Positions 33,513 through 41,174 of a stretch of 64,000 bases of DNA are shown here, piece by piece (the first letter of the stretch is position 1; every line of letters begins with the position of its first letter). Both the position numbers and the translations under genes were made by a program. The stretch comes from Candidatus Gastranaerophilales bacterium (GTDB taxonomy: Bacteria; Cyanobacteriota; Vampirovibrionia; Gastranaerophilales; Gastranaerophilaceae), in the NCBI GenBank assembly GCA_944325555.1, contig CALVAN010000009.1, positions 1-64,000 on the forward strand, given 5' to 3'. Under the pieces are notes generated by a model. That model saw nothing but the letters and a program-made list of their open reading frames with translations, searched no databases and had not been told where the DNA came from.

Positions 33513-33632
33513 TTTCTAGGGTTCCGCACAAATTTCGGTTTGCGGTCAGGTCCGAGAGAAAATTCACAAATTTTTTATTTGTGTACACGGAGGGATAAAA
33601 GCCCGGGAGGTAGAAAAGACTCTCGGGCTAAA
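33513..33632 (+). promoter_or_regulatory. guanidine-I riboswitch (ykkC subtype 1)
   Basis: Core conserved strings of the ykkC aptamer occur in order: CTAGGGTTCCG, GGTCAGGTCCGAGAG, ACACGGAGGGATAAAAGCCC and GGGAGG. A stem of 10 pairs between AGCCCGGGAG and CTCTCGGGCT (33600-33629) overlaps the aptamer's 3' end and is the probable switching helix. A TATAAT (33482-33487) would start the RNA near 33494. It precedes sugE, the classic regulon member. Guanidinium binding should raise exporter expression. Confidence 0.93.
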
Positions 33633-33730
33633 TTGTATGTATTGTCTGAGGGGAAATTTACTGATCCCGACAGCTCTGCCCCGCTACGGTTTATCTTAAA
33701 AAACATTAAATATCGAAAGGAGAATAAAAA

Positions 33731-34048
33731 ATGCATTGGTTCTATTTATTAGTTGCGGGATTGTTTGAAATAAGCTGGGCTGTAGGGCTTAAATTTTCAC
33801 ACGGATTTACACAGCTTGTTCCATCTGTTTTGACTGTTATCGGAATGATAGCTAGTTTTTATTTTCTTGCCCTCGCTCTTAAAAATCTTCCGCTTGGTAC
33901 TGCTTATGCGATATGGACGGGAATAGGTACAATAGGAACCGTGATATTCGGGATTGTTCTTTTTAAAGAACCCGTGACTGCCGTAAGGCTTTTTTGTATA
34001 GCTCTTATTGTAAGCGGTATCACGGGTTTGAAACTTATATCAACGTAA
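33731..34048 (+). CDS. sugE: guanidinium exporter, SMR family (SugE/Gdx)
   Basis: 105 residues, four transmembrane helices, standard small-multidrug-resistance size. MHWFYLLVAGLFEISWAVGLKFSHGF carries the essential Glu of helix 1 and the SugE/Gdx wording (EISWAVGLK); GTAYAIWTGIGTIGTVIFG and KEPVTAVRL follow the Gdx pattern. It exchanges guanidinium for protons at the inner membrane as an antiparallel dimer. AAAGGAG lies 9 nt before the ATG. The leader contains a guanidine-I riboswitch, confirming the substrate class. Confidence 0.95.
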   Translation: MHWFYLLVAGLFEISWAVGLKFSHGFTQLVPSVLTVIGMIASFYFLALALKNLPLGTAYAIWTGIGTIGTVIFGIVLFKEPVTAVRLFCIALIVSGITGLKLIST

Positions 34049-34079
34049 ATATTTTTGTTAAGATTGTTGATTTTCACTC

Positions 34080-34643
34080 TCAGGCTATTTCGTCACAATC
34101 AGCAATTCTCACTTCGGCAAAAGATTGGTCTATTGTGTCTTTGACGGTTTGGTTTTTTTTGAGCATTTTATCTATTGTCTGATTGGAGATATACACGGTG
34201 TCTTTTTCCGATTTGTATGCAACTGAGGTCGGGGTTTTGCCGTTTTTTAATTCGGAAAACGGAATGTTGAGATTGGACAGTAAAGTTTTAAATTTGTTGT
34301 AGATATCCTGACTTTTCTTTGTATTTTTTGAGCCTATTAAAACGGCTTGCAGATTTGGATTTTTTAAATCGAACTTGCCTCTTAAAAAAGCTAATACCAG
34401 TGAAAAAGCGTGATTAATTTCTTTTGACGGGTCGAGGTGCATAAGAAGTGCTTCTTGACCGTCTGTGATTATACAAGCGCTGCAATCTATCACGCTGGTA
34501 GTGTAGACATCTTTTGCCAGTCGGCTTTCTGCTAAAGTCCACGGGTGATTGACCGCATTATTTGAGTTTATTGAGCCGGTAACTTTGTTAAGTTCTTTTA
34601 ATGGTAGCGGCTTTATTCTTGAACTAAAACTTATATTTTGCAT
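34080..34643 (-). CDS. hypothetical protein with N-terminal ISFSS, possible CheD/deamidase-like fold
   Basis: 187 residues beginning MQNISFSSRIKPLPL, an example of the SFxG-like N-terminus seen in other proteins here. The middle reads VIDCSACIITDGQEALLMHLDPSKE, then LQAVLIGSKNTKKSQDIYNKFKTLLSNLNIPFSEL. A Cys followed 12-15 residues later by His, and alternating strands and helices, recall CheD/CNF-type glutamine deamidases. The resemblance is weak and I would not name it on that. No signal peptide or membrane segment. Confidence 0.55.
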   Translation of the reverse strand: MQNISFSSRIKPLPLKELNKVTGSINSNNAVNHPWTLAESRLAKDVYTTSVIDCSACIITDGQEALLMHLDPSKEINHAFSLVLAFLRGKFDLKNPNLQAVLIGSKNTKKSQDIYNKFKTLLSNLNIPFSELKNGKTPTSVAYKSEKDTVYISNQTIDKMLKKNQTVKDTIDQSFAEVRIADCDEIA

Positions 34644-34711
34644 AATTACTCTTTTCGGGGATTATTTTGCATATAATAAACCCCGTAAAGAAAATTTTTT
34701 GCCTGTTAGAA

Positions 34712-34977
34712 TGTCTGAGTGGGACCTCGCTTGTACCCCAGGGCATCCTGATATGTACGGCTCGTAAACTCGCCTACATCTCAAGCTAGGAGTGGTACAC
34801 ACTCTGCCGAGTCAATGTGCCGGTGGCACATTGATGAGAGGTAGCGAGGTCGCCTAAGCTATAATTTTACGGAAGTGACCCCTTGCTCTTGTTGCGGGTA
34901 CCCTTGTTGTATAGCCAATATTGTACTTGTTTATTGTACCCGTTCAATAAGTTGTCGGGGTCAGTTGACTATATGAA
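34712..34977 (+). repeat. structured dispersed element, copy C
   Basis: Full-length copy, nearly the same outside as copy B but with a different variable hairpin: TCAATGTGCC (34812-34821), loop GGT, GGCACATTGA (34825-34834), again followed by TGAGAGGTAGCGAG. 3' stems TGACCCC (34876-34882) with GGGGTCA (34957-34963) and CGGGTAC with GTACCCG are conserved. It fills the gap between the 34080 gene and proC, in antisense orientation to both. Confidence 0.88.
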
Positions 34978-34980
34978 AAA

Positions 34981-35805
34981 TTATAAATGTTTTGCCATTT
35001 GTTTTGATTTTTCGGCTGTTTTGTTAACGGTTTCAAAAAGAATGTCCGAAATATTGCTTTCGTTTAGTACTTTATTGCCTTCGGCGGTTGTTCCACCGGG
35101 GGTGGTGACGTTAGTTATAAGCTGCTGCGGGTCTGTGCCGGATTCCAGAATCATTTTTGCCGAGCCGAGTGCTGTCTGCGCTGACAACAGCAGCGAGGTT
35201 TGGTAATCAAGCCCGAGTTCCTCTCCGGCTTTGGCGATTGCATCAATAATGTAGTAGTAAAAAGCAGGCCCCGAACCGCTTACACCTGTAATTGCGTCAA
35301 TATCGGATTCTTTAGCTTCAATAACCCTGCCCACGGACGAGAATATTTTTTTGACTGTTTCAAAATCTTCTTCCGTAGCGTTTTCTCCTTTGCATACGGC
35401 GCTCATACCTTCGCCCAAAAGTGCAGGCGTATTCGGCATAACTTTAACCACACGGGCTTTTTTCTCAAGGATTTCTTCCACTCTTGCAGTGGAAATGCCT
35501 GCCGCTATTGTTATAATTAGTTTTGAATCGTCGATTCTGTCTTCTATTTCCGTTAAAACTTCTTTTACTACAAATGGCTTTACTGCAAGCAAAATGATGT
35601 CAGCATTAGCTGCGGCTTCACGGTTGTTGTGCACCATTTTTATACCGAGTTCTTTTTCTGTTTTGTGTGCACTGTCGAGGTTGGGCTCAGAGGCAATTAT
35701 GTGCTTGTTATCAAAAATATTTGAAGTAAGCAATCCCTTCATAATTGCTGTTGCCATTTTACCGGCCCCTATAAAACCTATTGTTTTTCCATTTGTTTTA
35801 TCCAT
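34981..35805 (-). CDS. proC: pyrroline-5-carboxylate reductase
   Basis: 274 residues from the ATG at 35805 (AAAGG upstream); a 15-residue in-frame extension is unlike the family. Rossmann start TIGFIGAGKMATAIMKGLL, then LLAVKPFVVKEVL, MPNTPALLGEGMSAV, TGVSGSGPAFYYYIIDAI and the C-terminal signature LITNVTTPGGTTAEG. It makes proline from pyrroline-5-carboxylate with NAD(P)H. Its stop codon is only a few bases from the right end of repeat copy C, so the element may act as its 3' UTR on the opposite strand. Confidence 0.95.
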   Translation of the reverse strand: MDKTNGKTIGFIGAGKMATAIMKGLLTSNIFDNKHIIASEPNLDSAHKTEKELGIKMVHNNREAAANADIILLAVKPFVVKEVLTEIEDRIDDSKLIITIAAGISTARVEEILEKKARVVKVMPNTPALLGEGMSAVCKGENATEEDFETVKKIFSSVGRVIEAKESDIDAITGVSGSGPAFYYYIIDAIAKAGEELGLDYQTSLLLSAQTALGSAKMILESGTDPQQLITNVTTPGGTTAEGNKVLNESNISDILFETVNKTAEKSKQMAKHL

Positions 35806-35910
35806 CTTGTGTAAACCTTTATTAAATCCTTTATCGTCCGCATTTGACAATCATCTTTGTCTTATTTATCATGATATAACGCAAAAAAATTAATTCAAGG
35901 AGCAATAAAA

Positions 35911-36063
35911 ATGAGACGTACATTAGAAGGAACAAAAAGAAAAAGACAGAACGTCAGCGGTTTCAGAGCCAGAATGGCTACTCCCGGCGGAAGAACAGTT
36001 TTGAACAGAAGAAGAGCTAAAGGTCGCCATAGATTAGCTATCCAAGCTAAAAAAAGAGCGTAG
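35911..36063 (+). CDS. rpmH: 50S ribosomal protein L34
   Basis: 50 residues, starting [20 protein letters not shown] with [21 protein letters not shown] after it; highly basic and matching L34 along its length. The start GTKRKR replaces the more common 'KRTFQPS...RR', a form seen in some cyanobacteria-related lineages. CAAGGAG (35897-35902) precedes the ATG. rnpA, which normally follows, is absent: the next 400 bp hold a terminator and repeats. It is therefore separated from the usual rpmH-rnpA-yidC block. Confidence 0.95.
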   Translation: MRRTLEGTKRKRQNVSGFRARMATPGGRTVLNRRRAKGRHRLAIQAKKRA

Positions 36064-36090
36064 TTTTATAGTCTTTTAAAAAAATCTTAA

Positions 36091-36126
36091 AAACGGGTTT
36101 TGCTTACTAAAGTGAACCCGTTTTTT
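36091..36126 (+). terminator. terminator of rpmH
   Basis: AAACGGGTT (36091-36099) pairs with AACCCGTTT (36115-36123), followed by T's. Confidence 0.88.
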
Positions 36127-36172
36127 GCATGTCAGGAGTTTTTTGGGGCTGAAAGTCTAACCTACGCTAATT

Positions 36173-36345
36173 TTTTGTCATCCTGAACTTGGTTCAGGAG
36201 CTTACCGGCTTGATTCTTTAGCTACAGATTGGTAAGATTCTGAACACACAAAATTCTCGCAAAACGCACAACCTGGCGCTTCAGAATGACATCAGGTGTC
36301 GGGCAGAAAGCCTAACCTATGCTACGTAACATATACAAGAATGGC
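36173..36345. repeat. REP-like repeat cluster, inverted copy of the 58.7-kb cluster
   Basis: Contains GTCATCCTGAACTTGG, GGTAAGATTCTGAACACAC and CTTCAGAATGAC. Its reverse complement matches 58735-58800 closely (GTCATTCTGAAGCG, TTTTGTGTGTTCAGAATC). Flanking 'GGGCAGAAAGCC' is a degraded form of the TTGGGCTTTCAGCCCAA palindrome at 58.3 and 58.7 kb. No ORF. Confidence 0.7.
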
Positions 36346-36395
36346 GGCGGATTTTTGCCATTCGTCGACAACTATATTAACTGTCCAAAGACGTT

Positions 36396-36432
36396 AAAAA
36401 GCCCTCTGAAATAACTTTCAGAAGGCTTTTTA
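36396..36432 (-). terminator. terminator of the long coiled-coil gene
   Basis: AAAAAGCC-TCTGAAA and TTTCAGA-GGCTTTTT pair around TAAC, with one mismatch. It lies about 37 bp beyond the stop codon of the minus-strand gene. Confidence 0.88.
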
Positions 36433-36468
36433 TTATGCTTTAATCCTTTATGGATTAAGTGCTGCTTT

Positions 36469-38865
36469 TTAGTTGTATCTCCAAGCCTGATGATAGTAGT
36501 CGCCGCCTGCTGATCTTGTTGATGCAGAAGATGATTGTGCATTTTTAACTAAATCAATAAGGGTTTGGACTTGATCTTCTGTCGGAACATTTTGGTTTTT
36601 GATTTCCTGACGCATTTCGTTTAATGCACGTGTAACTTCTGAGGAGTTAACACCGGAAAGATCGAGGTTGGAAACAAGGCTTACAAGAGTTTCAAGTAAA
36701 GCGTTTGTTCTTGTAAGGTCGACTGAGTTATTTTCGAAATAAGCATCTAAGTCGTCTTTTGTAACAAGATTGCCTATTTTGTCACTGATTTCATTCAAAA
36801 TGTCAGTGTAATTAGGAATAATGTCTTTCAAATCATCGATGCTTATGCTGCCGCCGTTGCCTTTGCCCATATTTTCGAAGATTGCCTGCAATACAGCGTG
36901 TTGTTCCTGTCTTTGTTGTTCCGCTTTTTGCAGATATTCAGTGTAACTGTCAAGATATGTCTGCAAGGCCGTTTTGTTAACCATATTGCTGCTGATATTT
37001 TGAAGTTCGTCTATCAATCTGTCGCCGTATGTAGTGGCAGAACTCATAGCTCTGTCAAATTGAGCTTTAATATCGTTACCTGTTGCAACGATTGCGTCTA
37101 AAGATCCTTCCATATTTGCAAGTTTTTCAAGAACAGCTTCAAGGTTTGCGATTACCTCTGCACTGTTAGCGTTGCTCTGGTTTTGGAATTCTCTGATAGC
37201 GTTAGCAATTTCTTGTAATGCTTCATTGTTGCCGCCTGCGCTGCCGTTACCCAAATCGAGGTTGGAAACAAGGCTTACAAGAGTTTCAAGTAAAGCGTTT
37301 GTTCTTGTTAAGTCTGTACCGTGCTCTTCAAGAATAGCTTCAAGATCACCCACAGTAATCTGGTTGCCTGAAATTTGATCCAGATATTGTTTGAGTTCAT
37401 CATACATAGGACCAAACATTTCTTTAACTTGATCAATTGTTAATGTTTTATTATTGATTTGTTCTAACTGGGCATACATTTCATCCATTTTTTGTGAAAT
37501 TTCCAGTGTTGTTTGGTTGTTTTGTTCCTGATTTGCTTCAATCTTGTCTAATTTACTGTTGATGCTGCCAACGCCGTTGTTAATGTCACCTAAAATGCCA
37601 AGAATTTCTTCCTGATTATTTTCGAAGTTTGCATTCAGGTTGCCTACTTCATCGGCAAGTTTGTTAATTGCATCGAGAATTGCGCTTGTGTTGGATTCAA
37701 TTTGTCCTAACAATTCAATAACTTTATCAAGAGCTTCTGACACTGTCATGTTGCCTTGATTGATTGCGGCTAAGATTGCATCAAGTTTTGTATTAAAGTC
37801 GATGTCTCCATTGCCGCTTGAAACCTCTTGAAGTGCAGCAAGAATTTGTTTAAGCAGTTCTTGTTCATTCAGTGTGCCCTGCTCATATTTTTGGATGAAT
37901 TCATCAATCTTACCTGCAAGGTCAGGGAATTCTGCTTTAATTTGATCAACAGCGTCTTTCAAGCTGTCAAGTTTACTGTCAATGCTTGCCAGCAATTCAA
38001 TAATTTGAGCGAGCATTTGTGAGTCAGTAATTTGACCGTTTTCAAATTTTTGTGCAAGGTCGTTGATTGCGGCTAAGATATCAGAGCTGATGCTGTTGTT
38101 GTTTTTGATTTCATTGAGGATATTTTCCAACATTTCTGATTTTGTGGAATCACCGTTTTTGTAGTCATTGTAGAAATTAAGAACGGTATCATAAATATTG
38201 GAATTTGTTTCGTTAAGAGTTTCGAGCAATTTTTCCAGATTAATAAGTGTTTGGTTTTGCTCTTTATTAGCTTGGATAATTTGATTCAATTTATCAGCTG
38301 CATCACCTTGACCGGCAATAATTGCATCTAATTTTGCAAGAAATTCCTGATCGTTTGCGTTAGATTGTTCAAGCAATGCTACAATTCTGTACATTGCTGA
38401 CTCCATAGATTGAGTTGTTCCGTCAATTGAGGCTAAAATTGATGAAATATCTTTATTTTGGTCAATAATGTCTTGAACAAGGTTGATTAACTGTTTATTA
38501 TCAGAGTTCATTTCCTTCAAATATTCAAGCATTTGTGAATTTTGTTCAATTTGCTGCTGTTGCAATTTCATTATGTTATCTAATTTGTCCAAAATAGCAG
38601 ACATATCCACATCTACGTTTTGTTCCTGATCAACGCAGCTTGTCATTGTTGTGGCCATACCACCTGCAGCAGCCAAGCCGCCAGTTACTTTCATCAAACC
38701 AAGTACATAACCGGCAAGAGCACTGTCTCTTATTTTTGCCATCATTGATTTTTCTTCTTGTGTCATTTCAGGTTCCACTGAAGGACCTTTAGGAGCTTCC
38801 TTTGATGTTTGGTTTACATCAGTCTTCTTTGGAAGCTTGTTGAAATTAATACCATCAATAGTCAT
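36469..38865 (-). CDS. 798-residue coiled-coil protein, possibly membrane- or lipid-anchored
   Basis: N-terminus MTIDGINFNKLPKK, polar for about 45 residues, then one hydrophobic stretch (ALAGYVLGLMKVTGGLAAAGGM, residues 49-70) ending TTMTSC at Cys77, which resembles a lipobox although it is unusually far from the start. The remaining 720 residues are heptad-patterned helices rich in Asn, Gln, Ile and Leu (ILDKLDNI, LAAINDLAQKF, ILGDINNGVGSINSKLDKIE), predicting a very long coiled coil. LTRTNALLETLVSLVSNLDL occurs twice. The tail is SSASTRSAGGDYYHQAW. Function unknown: tether, surface fibre or scaffold are options. Own promoter and terminator. Confidence 0.7.
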   Translation of the reverse strand: MTIDGINFNKLPKKTDVNQTSKEAPKGPSVEPEMTQEEKSMMAKIRDSALAGYVLGLMKVTGGLAAAGGMATTMTSCVDQEQNVDVDMSAILDKLDNIMKLQQQQIEQNSQMLEYLKEMNSDNKQLINLVQDIIDQNKDISSILASIDGTTQSMESAMYRIVALLEQSNANDQEFLAKLDAIIAGQGDAADKLNQIIQANKEQNQTLINLEKLLETLNETNSNIYDTVLNFYNDYKNGDSTKSEMLENILNEIKNNNSISSDILAAINDLAQKFENGQITDSQMLAQIIELLASIDSKLDSLKDAVDQIKAEFPDLAGKIDEFIQKYEQGTLNEQELLKQILAALQEVSSGNGDIDFNTKLDAILAAINQGNMTVSEALDKVIELLGQIESNTSAILDAINKLADEVGNLNANFENNQEEILGILGDINNGVGSINSKLDKIEANQEQNNQTTLEISQKMDEMYAQLEQINNKTLTIDQVKEMFGPMYDELKQYLDQISGNQITVGDLEAILEEHGTDLTRTNALLETLVSLVSNLDLGNGSAGGNNEALQEIANAIREFQNQSNANSAEVIANLEAVLEKLANMEGSLDAIVATGNDIKAQFDRAMSSATTYGDRLIDELQNISSNMVNKTALQTYLDSYTEYLQKAEQQRQEQHAVLQAIFENMGKGNGGSISIDDLKDIIPNYTDILNEISDKIGNLVTKDDLDAYFENNSVDLTRTNALLETLVSLVSNLDLSGVNSSEVTRALNEMRQEIKNQNVPTEDQVQTLIDLVKNAQSSSASTRSAGGDYYHQAWRYN
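36661..36714 (-). repeat. 54-bp internal duplication, copy 1
   Basis: 54 bases identical to 37255-37308, in frame within the coiled-coil gene, encoding the LTRTNALLETLVSLVSNLDL segment. Perfect identity suggests recent duplication or gene conversion. Confidence 0.9.
37255..37308 (-). repeat. 54-bp internal duplication, copy 2
   Basis: Second copy of the duplication at 36661-36714, in the same orientation, 594 bp apart (a multiple of three). Confidence 0.9.
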
Positions 38866-39019
38866 GTAGTTTTACTCCTTTTTGTTATTAATGTTGTGGT
38901 GCCTAATAGAAATACTATGAAGATTGAAATTTGCGCATATTTTATCTTTATGTAAAAAAACTTTACAATTTTCGGCTAAAAAGCAAGAAAAACTTGACAA
39001 AAATTTTTACATTTACTTG

Positions 39020-39181
39020 TTACTTAACTGCAATCACTTCGATTTCTATATGGGCTCCTTTTTTAGTTCTGTCACTGCATGGCAGGATAGAGCCGTTTTA
39101 CCAGTGAAATATTCTGCATAAATTTTATTAAATTCAGCAAAATCGCTCATCTCTTTTAAAAAGCATGAAACCTTCACTAAT
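39020..39181 (-). pseudogene. ridA C-terminal fragment
   Basis: The minus strand reads LVKVSCFLKEMSDFAEFNK and continues to VIAVK with a stop, about 53 residues aligning with the second half of the intact RidA encoded at 39267-39644 (KVSCFLKDMGDFSEFNK ... VIAQV). There is no N-terminal half and no start upstream. The catalytic Arg region 'ARSCV' has become ALSCH. The frame is not interrupted, so the fragment is either recent or still expressed from an internal ATG. It is probably a remnant of a tandem duplication. Confidence 0.85.
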
Positions 39182-39266
39182 ATATAAATACCCATTTTTT
39201 TAATTTTTAAACATTTTTTTCGGCTTTAACGTTAAAATGTGTAGAAATTGTTACAATTGATTTTTA

Positions 39267-39644
39267 TTAAACCTGCGCAATTACCTCTATTTCTACAAGT
39301 GCGCCCTTGGGTAATTCTTTGACCGCCACGCAGGAACGTGCAGGTTTTGAATCCGTAAAGTATTGCTCATATACTTTGTTAAACTCGGAAAAATCTCCCA
39401 TGTCTTTTAAGAAACAAGAAACCTTTACAACATTTTTGATATCTGTTCTTGCTGCGTTTAAGATGTTTTTTATATTTTTCAGGCATAAATGTGTCTGGGT
39501 TGTTATATCACCGTCGGAAAGCTTTCCGGTTGTCGGATCGATAGCTATCTGCCCCGAGCAATAAAGTGTGCTGCCTGCGAGAACGGCCTGTGAATATGGA
39601 CCTACCGGTTCCGGTGCATTGTTTGTATAAATTATTTCTTTCAT
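39267..39644 (-). CDS. ridA: 2-iminobutanoate/2-iminopropanoate deaminase RidA
   Basis: 125 residues from the ATG at 39644, AAGGA upstream. YjgF/RidA signatures: PEPVGPYSQAVLAG, LYCSGQIAIDPTTG, KVSCFLKDM, ARSCVAVKELPKGALVEIEVIAQV with the conserved Arg and Glu of the active site. It hydrolyses reactive enamine/imine intermediates released by PLP enzymes, above all threonine dehydratase, whose gene (ilvA) lies 15 bp upstream in the same orientation. A damaged duplicate of its 3' half lies just downstream. Confidence 0.95.
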   Translation of the reverse strand: MKEIIYTNNAPEPVGPYSQAVLAGSTLYCSGQIAIDPTTGKLSDGDITTQTHLCLKNIKNILNAARTDIKNVVKVSCFLKDMGDFSEFNKVYEQYFTDSKPARSCVAVKELPKGALVEIEVIAQV

Positions 39645-39659
39645 CAACCTATTCCTTAG

Positions 39660-40862
39660 TTATTTATCAGATGTTATTTTGTATCCCGCTTTGCTGAGTG
39701 CGTGTTTGATTTCGCACAAGTGGCGCAGGTTACGTGTTTCCATTGTTATTTTAAGATAGCATTCGTTTATATCCGTATTTTCACCACCTTGATTGTGGCG
39801 TACTCTTATAACATTTGCACCTAAATCTGCAATTATGCGGGAAACTTCTTTTAACTGTCCTGGTTTGTCGAGCATTTCTATTGTCAAATCGGCGATTCTT
39901 CCTGATTTTAACAAACCTCTGTTTATTACCCTTGACAATATATTTACGTCAATATTTCCGCCTGATACTACGCTGACTACTTTTTTGCCGTCAATCGGGA
40001 GTTTTTTAAAGATGGCTGCTGCCACACTAAGAGCTCCTGCTCCTTCTGCAATCAGTTTTTGAGCTTCGATAAGAGATAAAATTGCGGTAGCTGTTTCATC
40101 ATCAGTAACAGTAACAATTTTATCCACATATTTTTGACAATATTCAAAAGTATGTTCGCCAGGCATTTTTACAGCTGTACCGTCTGCAAAAGTTGATACT
40201 GCAGGCAGTTCGATTCTTTCATTTTTTTCTATTGAATTGTACATACTGCCGGCACCTGCGGCCTGTACGCCGTAGACTTTGCAGTCTGGTTTAAGCATTT
40301 TTATTGTGTAAGCAATACCGGAAATAAGTCCTCCGCCGCCAATGGGGACAATAATTGCATCAACATCGGGCAATTGTTCTATTATCTCAAGCGCTATTGT
40401 TCCCTGTCCCGCTATTACATCTTCGTCATCAAACGGGTGAATAAATTCAGCCCCGGTTTCTTTCTGAAATTTTACGGCTTCGTTATAGGCATCGTCATAT
40501 ACGCCGTCAACCAATCTTATATTTGCGCCGAGTTTTTTCGTTGCTTCTATTTTTGATATTGGAGCTGTACTAGGTATAAAAATAGTGGATTCAATCCCGT
40601 TTTTTTGCGCAGCAAGCGCTACACCCTGAGCATGGTTACCTGCAGAACATGCTATTATGCCTTTTTGCTTTTGTTCTTCCGAAAGCCCTGCTATTTTTAC
40701 ATAAGCACCTCTAACCTTAAAAGAACCGGTTATTTGCAAGTTTTCCGCTTTAAGGTAAAGTTCATTGTTTTTAGACAGTGCAGAAGAATGTATCAAATCA
40801 GTTTTTCTTATGACCGGTTTTAGGGTTTCTGCAGCTTTAATTATTTTATCTATTGTTAACAT
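39660..40862 (-). CDS. ilvA: threonine ammonia-lyase (threonine dehydratase) with ACT domain
   Basis: 400 residues, the short (IlvA/TdcB-like) form. ENLQITGSFKVRGAY contains the PLP Lys, PIGGGGLISGIAYT the glycine-rich phosphate loop, and CSAGNHAQG the Asn loop. From about residue 325 an ACT-type domain (LTIEMLDKPGQLKEVSRII) suggests feedback control by an amino acid. It makes 2-oxobutanoate for isoleucine, releasing the imine that RidA clears; the ilvA-ridA pairing is consistent with this. GGAG precedes the ATG. Confidence 0.93.
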   Translation of the reverse strand: MLTIDKIIKAAETLKPVIRKTDLIHSSALSKNNELYLKAENLQITGSFKVRGAYVKIAGLSEEQKQKGIIACSAGNHAQGVALAAQKNGIESTIFIPSTAPISKIEATKKLGANIRLVDGVYDDAYNEAVKFQKETGAEFIHPFDDEDVIAGQGTIALEIIEQLPDVDAIIVPIGGGGLISGIAYTIKMLKPDCKVYGVQAAGAGSMYNSIEKNERIELPAVSTFADGTAVKMPGEHTFEYCQKYVDKIVTVTDDETATAILSLIEAQKLIAEGAGALSVAAAIFKKLPIDGKKVVSVVSGGNIDVNILSRVINRGLLKSGRIADLTIEMLDKPGQLKEVSRIIADLGANVIRVRHNQGGENTDINECYLKITMETRNLRHLCEIKHALSKAGYKITSDK

Positions 40863-40987
40863 TTATCAACTCCGCCAAATCGAGTTATTATAATATATCA
40901 ATTTTTTGTTTTAATTGCAAAGATTTTTAAAAAGTATTTTAAAAAGGAAATATTTCATAAATTTATAAACAAAAACACTCAATAGGT

Positions 40988-41019
40988 ATTATTTTTAAAG
41001 CTTATTACTTAAAAATAAT
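40988..41019. promoter_or_regulatory. perfect 11-bp dyad upstream of glnA
   Basis: ATTATTTTTAA (40988-40998) and TTAAAAATAAT (41009-41019) are exact inverted repeats with a 10-nt loop, in the otherwise ORF-free 312-bp gap between the divergent ilvA and glnA. It is not an NtcA site (GTA-N8-TAC). It may be an operator or a weak hairpin, and the AT richness makes chance possible. Confidence 0.4.
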
Positions 41020-41174
41020 GGGAATTTTTGACTTTTTTGTACTGTCCTTTGATTGTATTAAATTCTTAAAAAAACTTTATATAGGATTATTAAAATATTT
41101 TATTGCACAAAATGACTAAATTTATCATAATTATAAGAGTAAATACAAAACACTACGAAACGAAGGAGTATGCT

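Noticed and set aside
40863-41174. Glutamine riboswitch or NtcA site upstream of glnA
   Set aside because: Conserved core strings of the glnA and downstream-peptide RNAs are absent, and no GTA-N8-TAC is present near a promoter.
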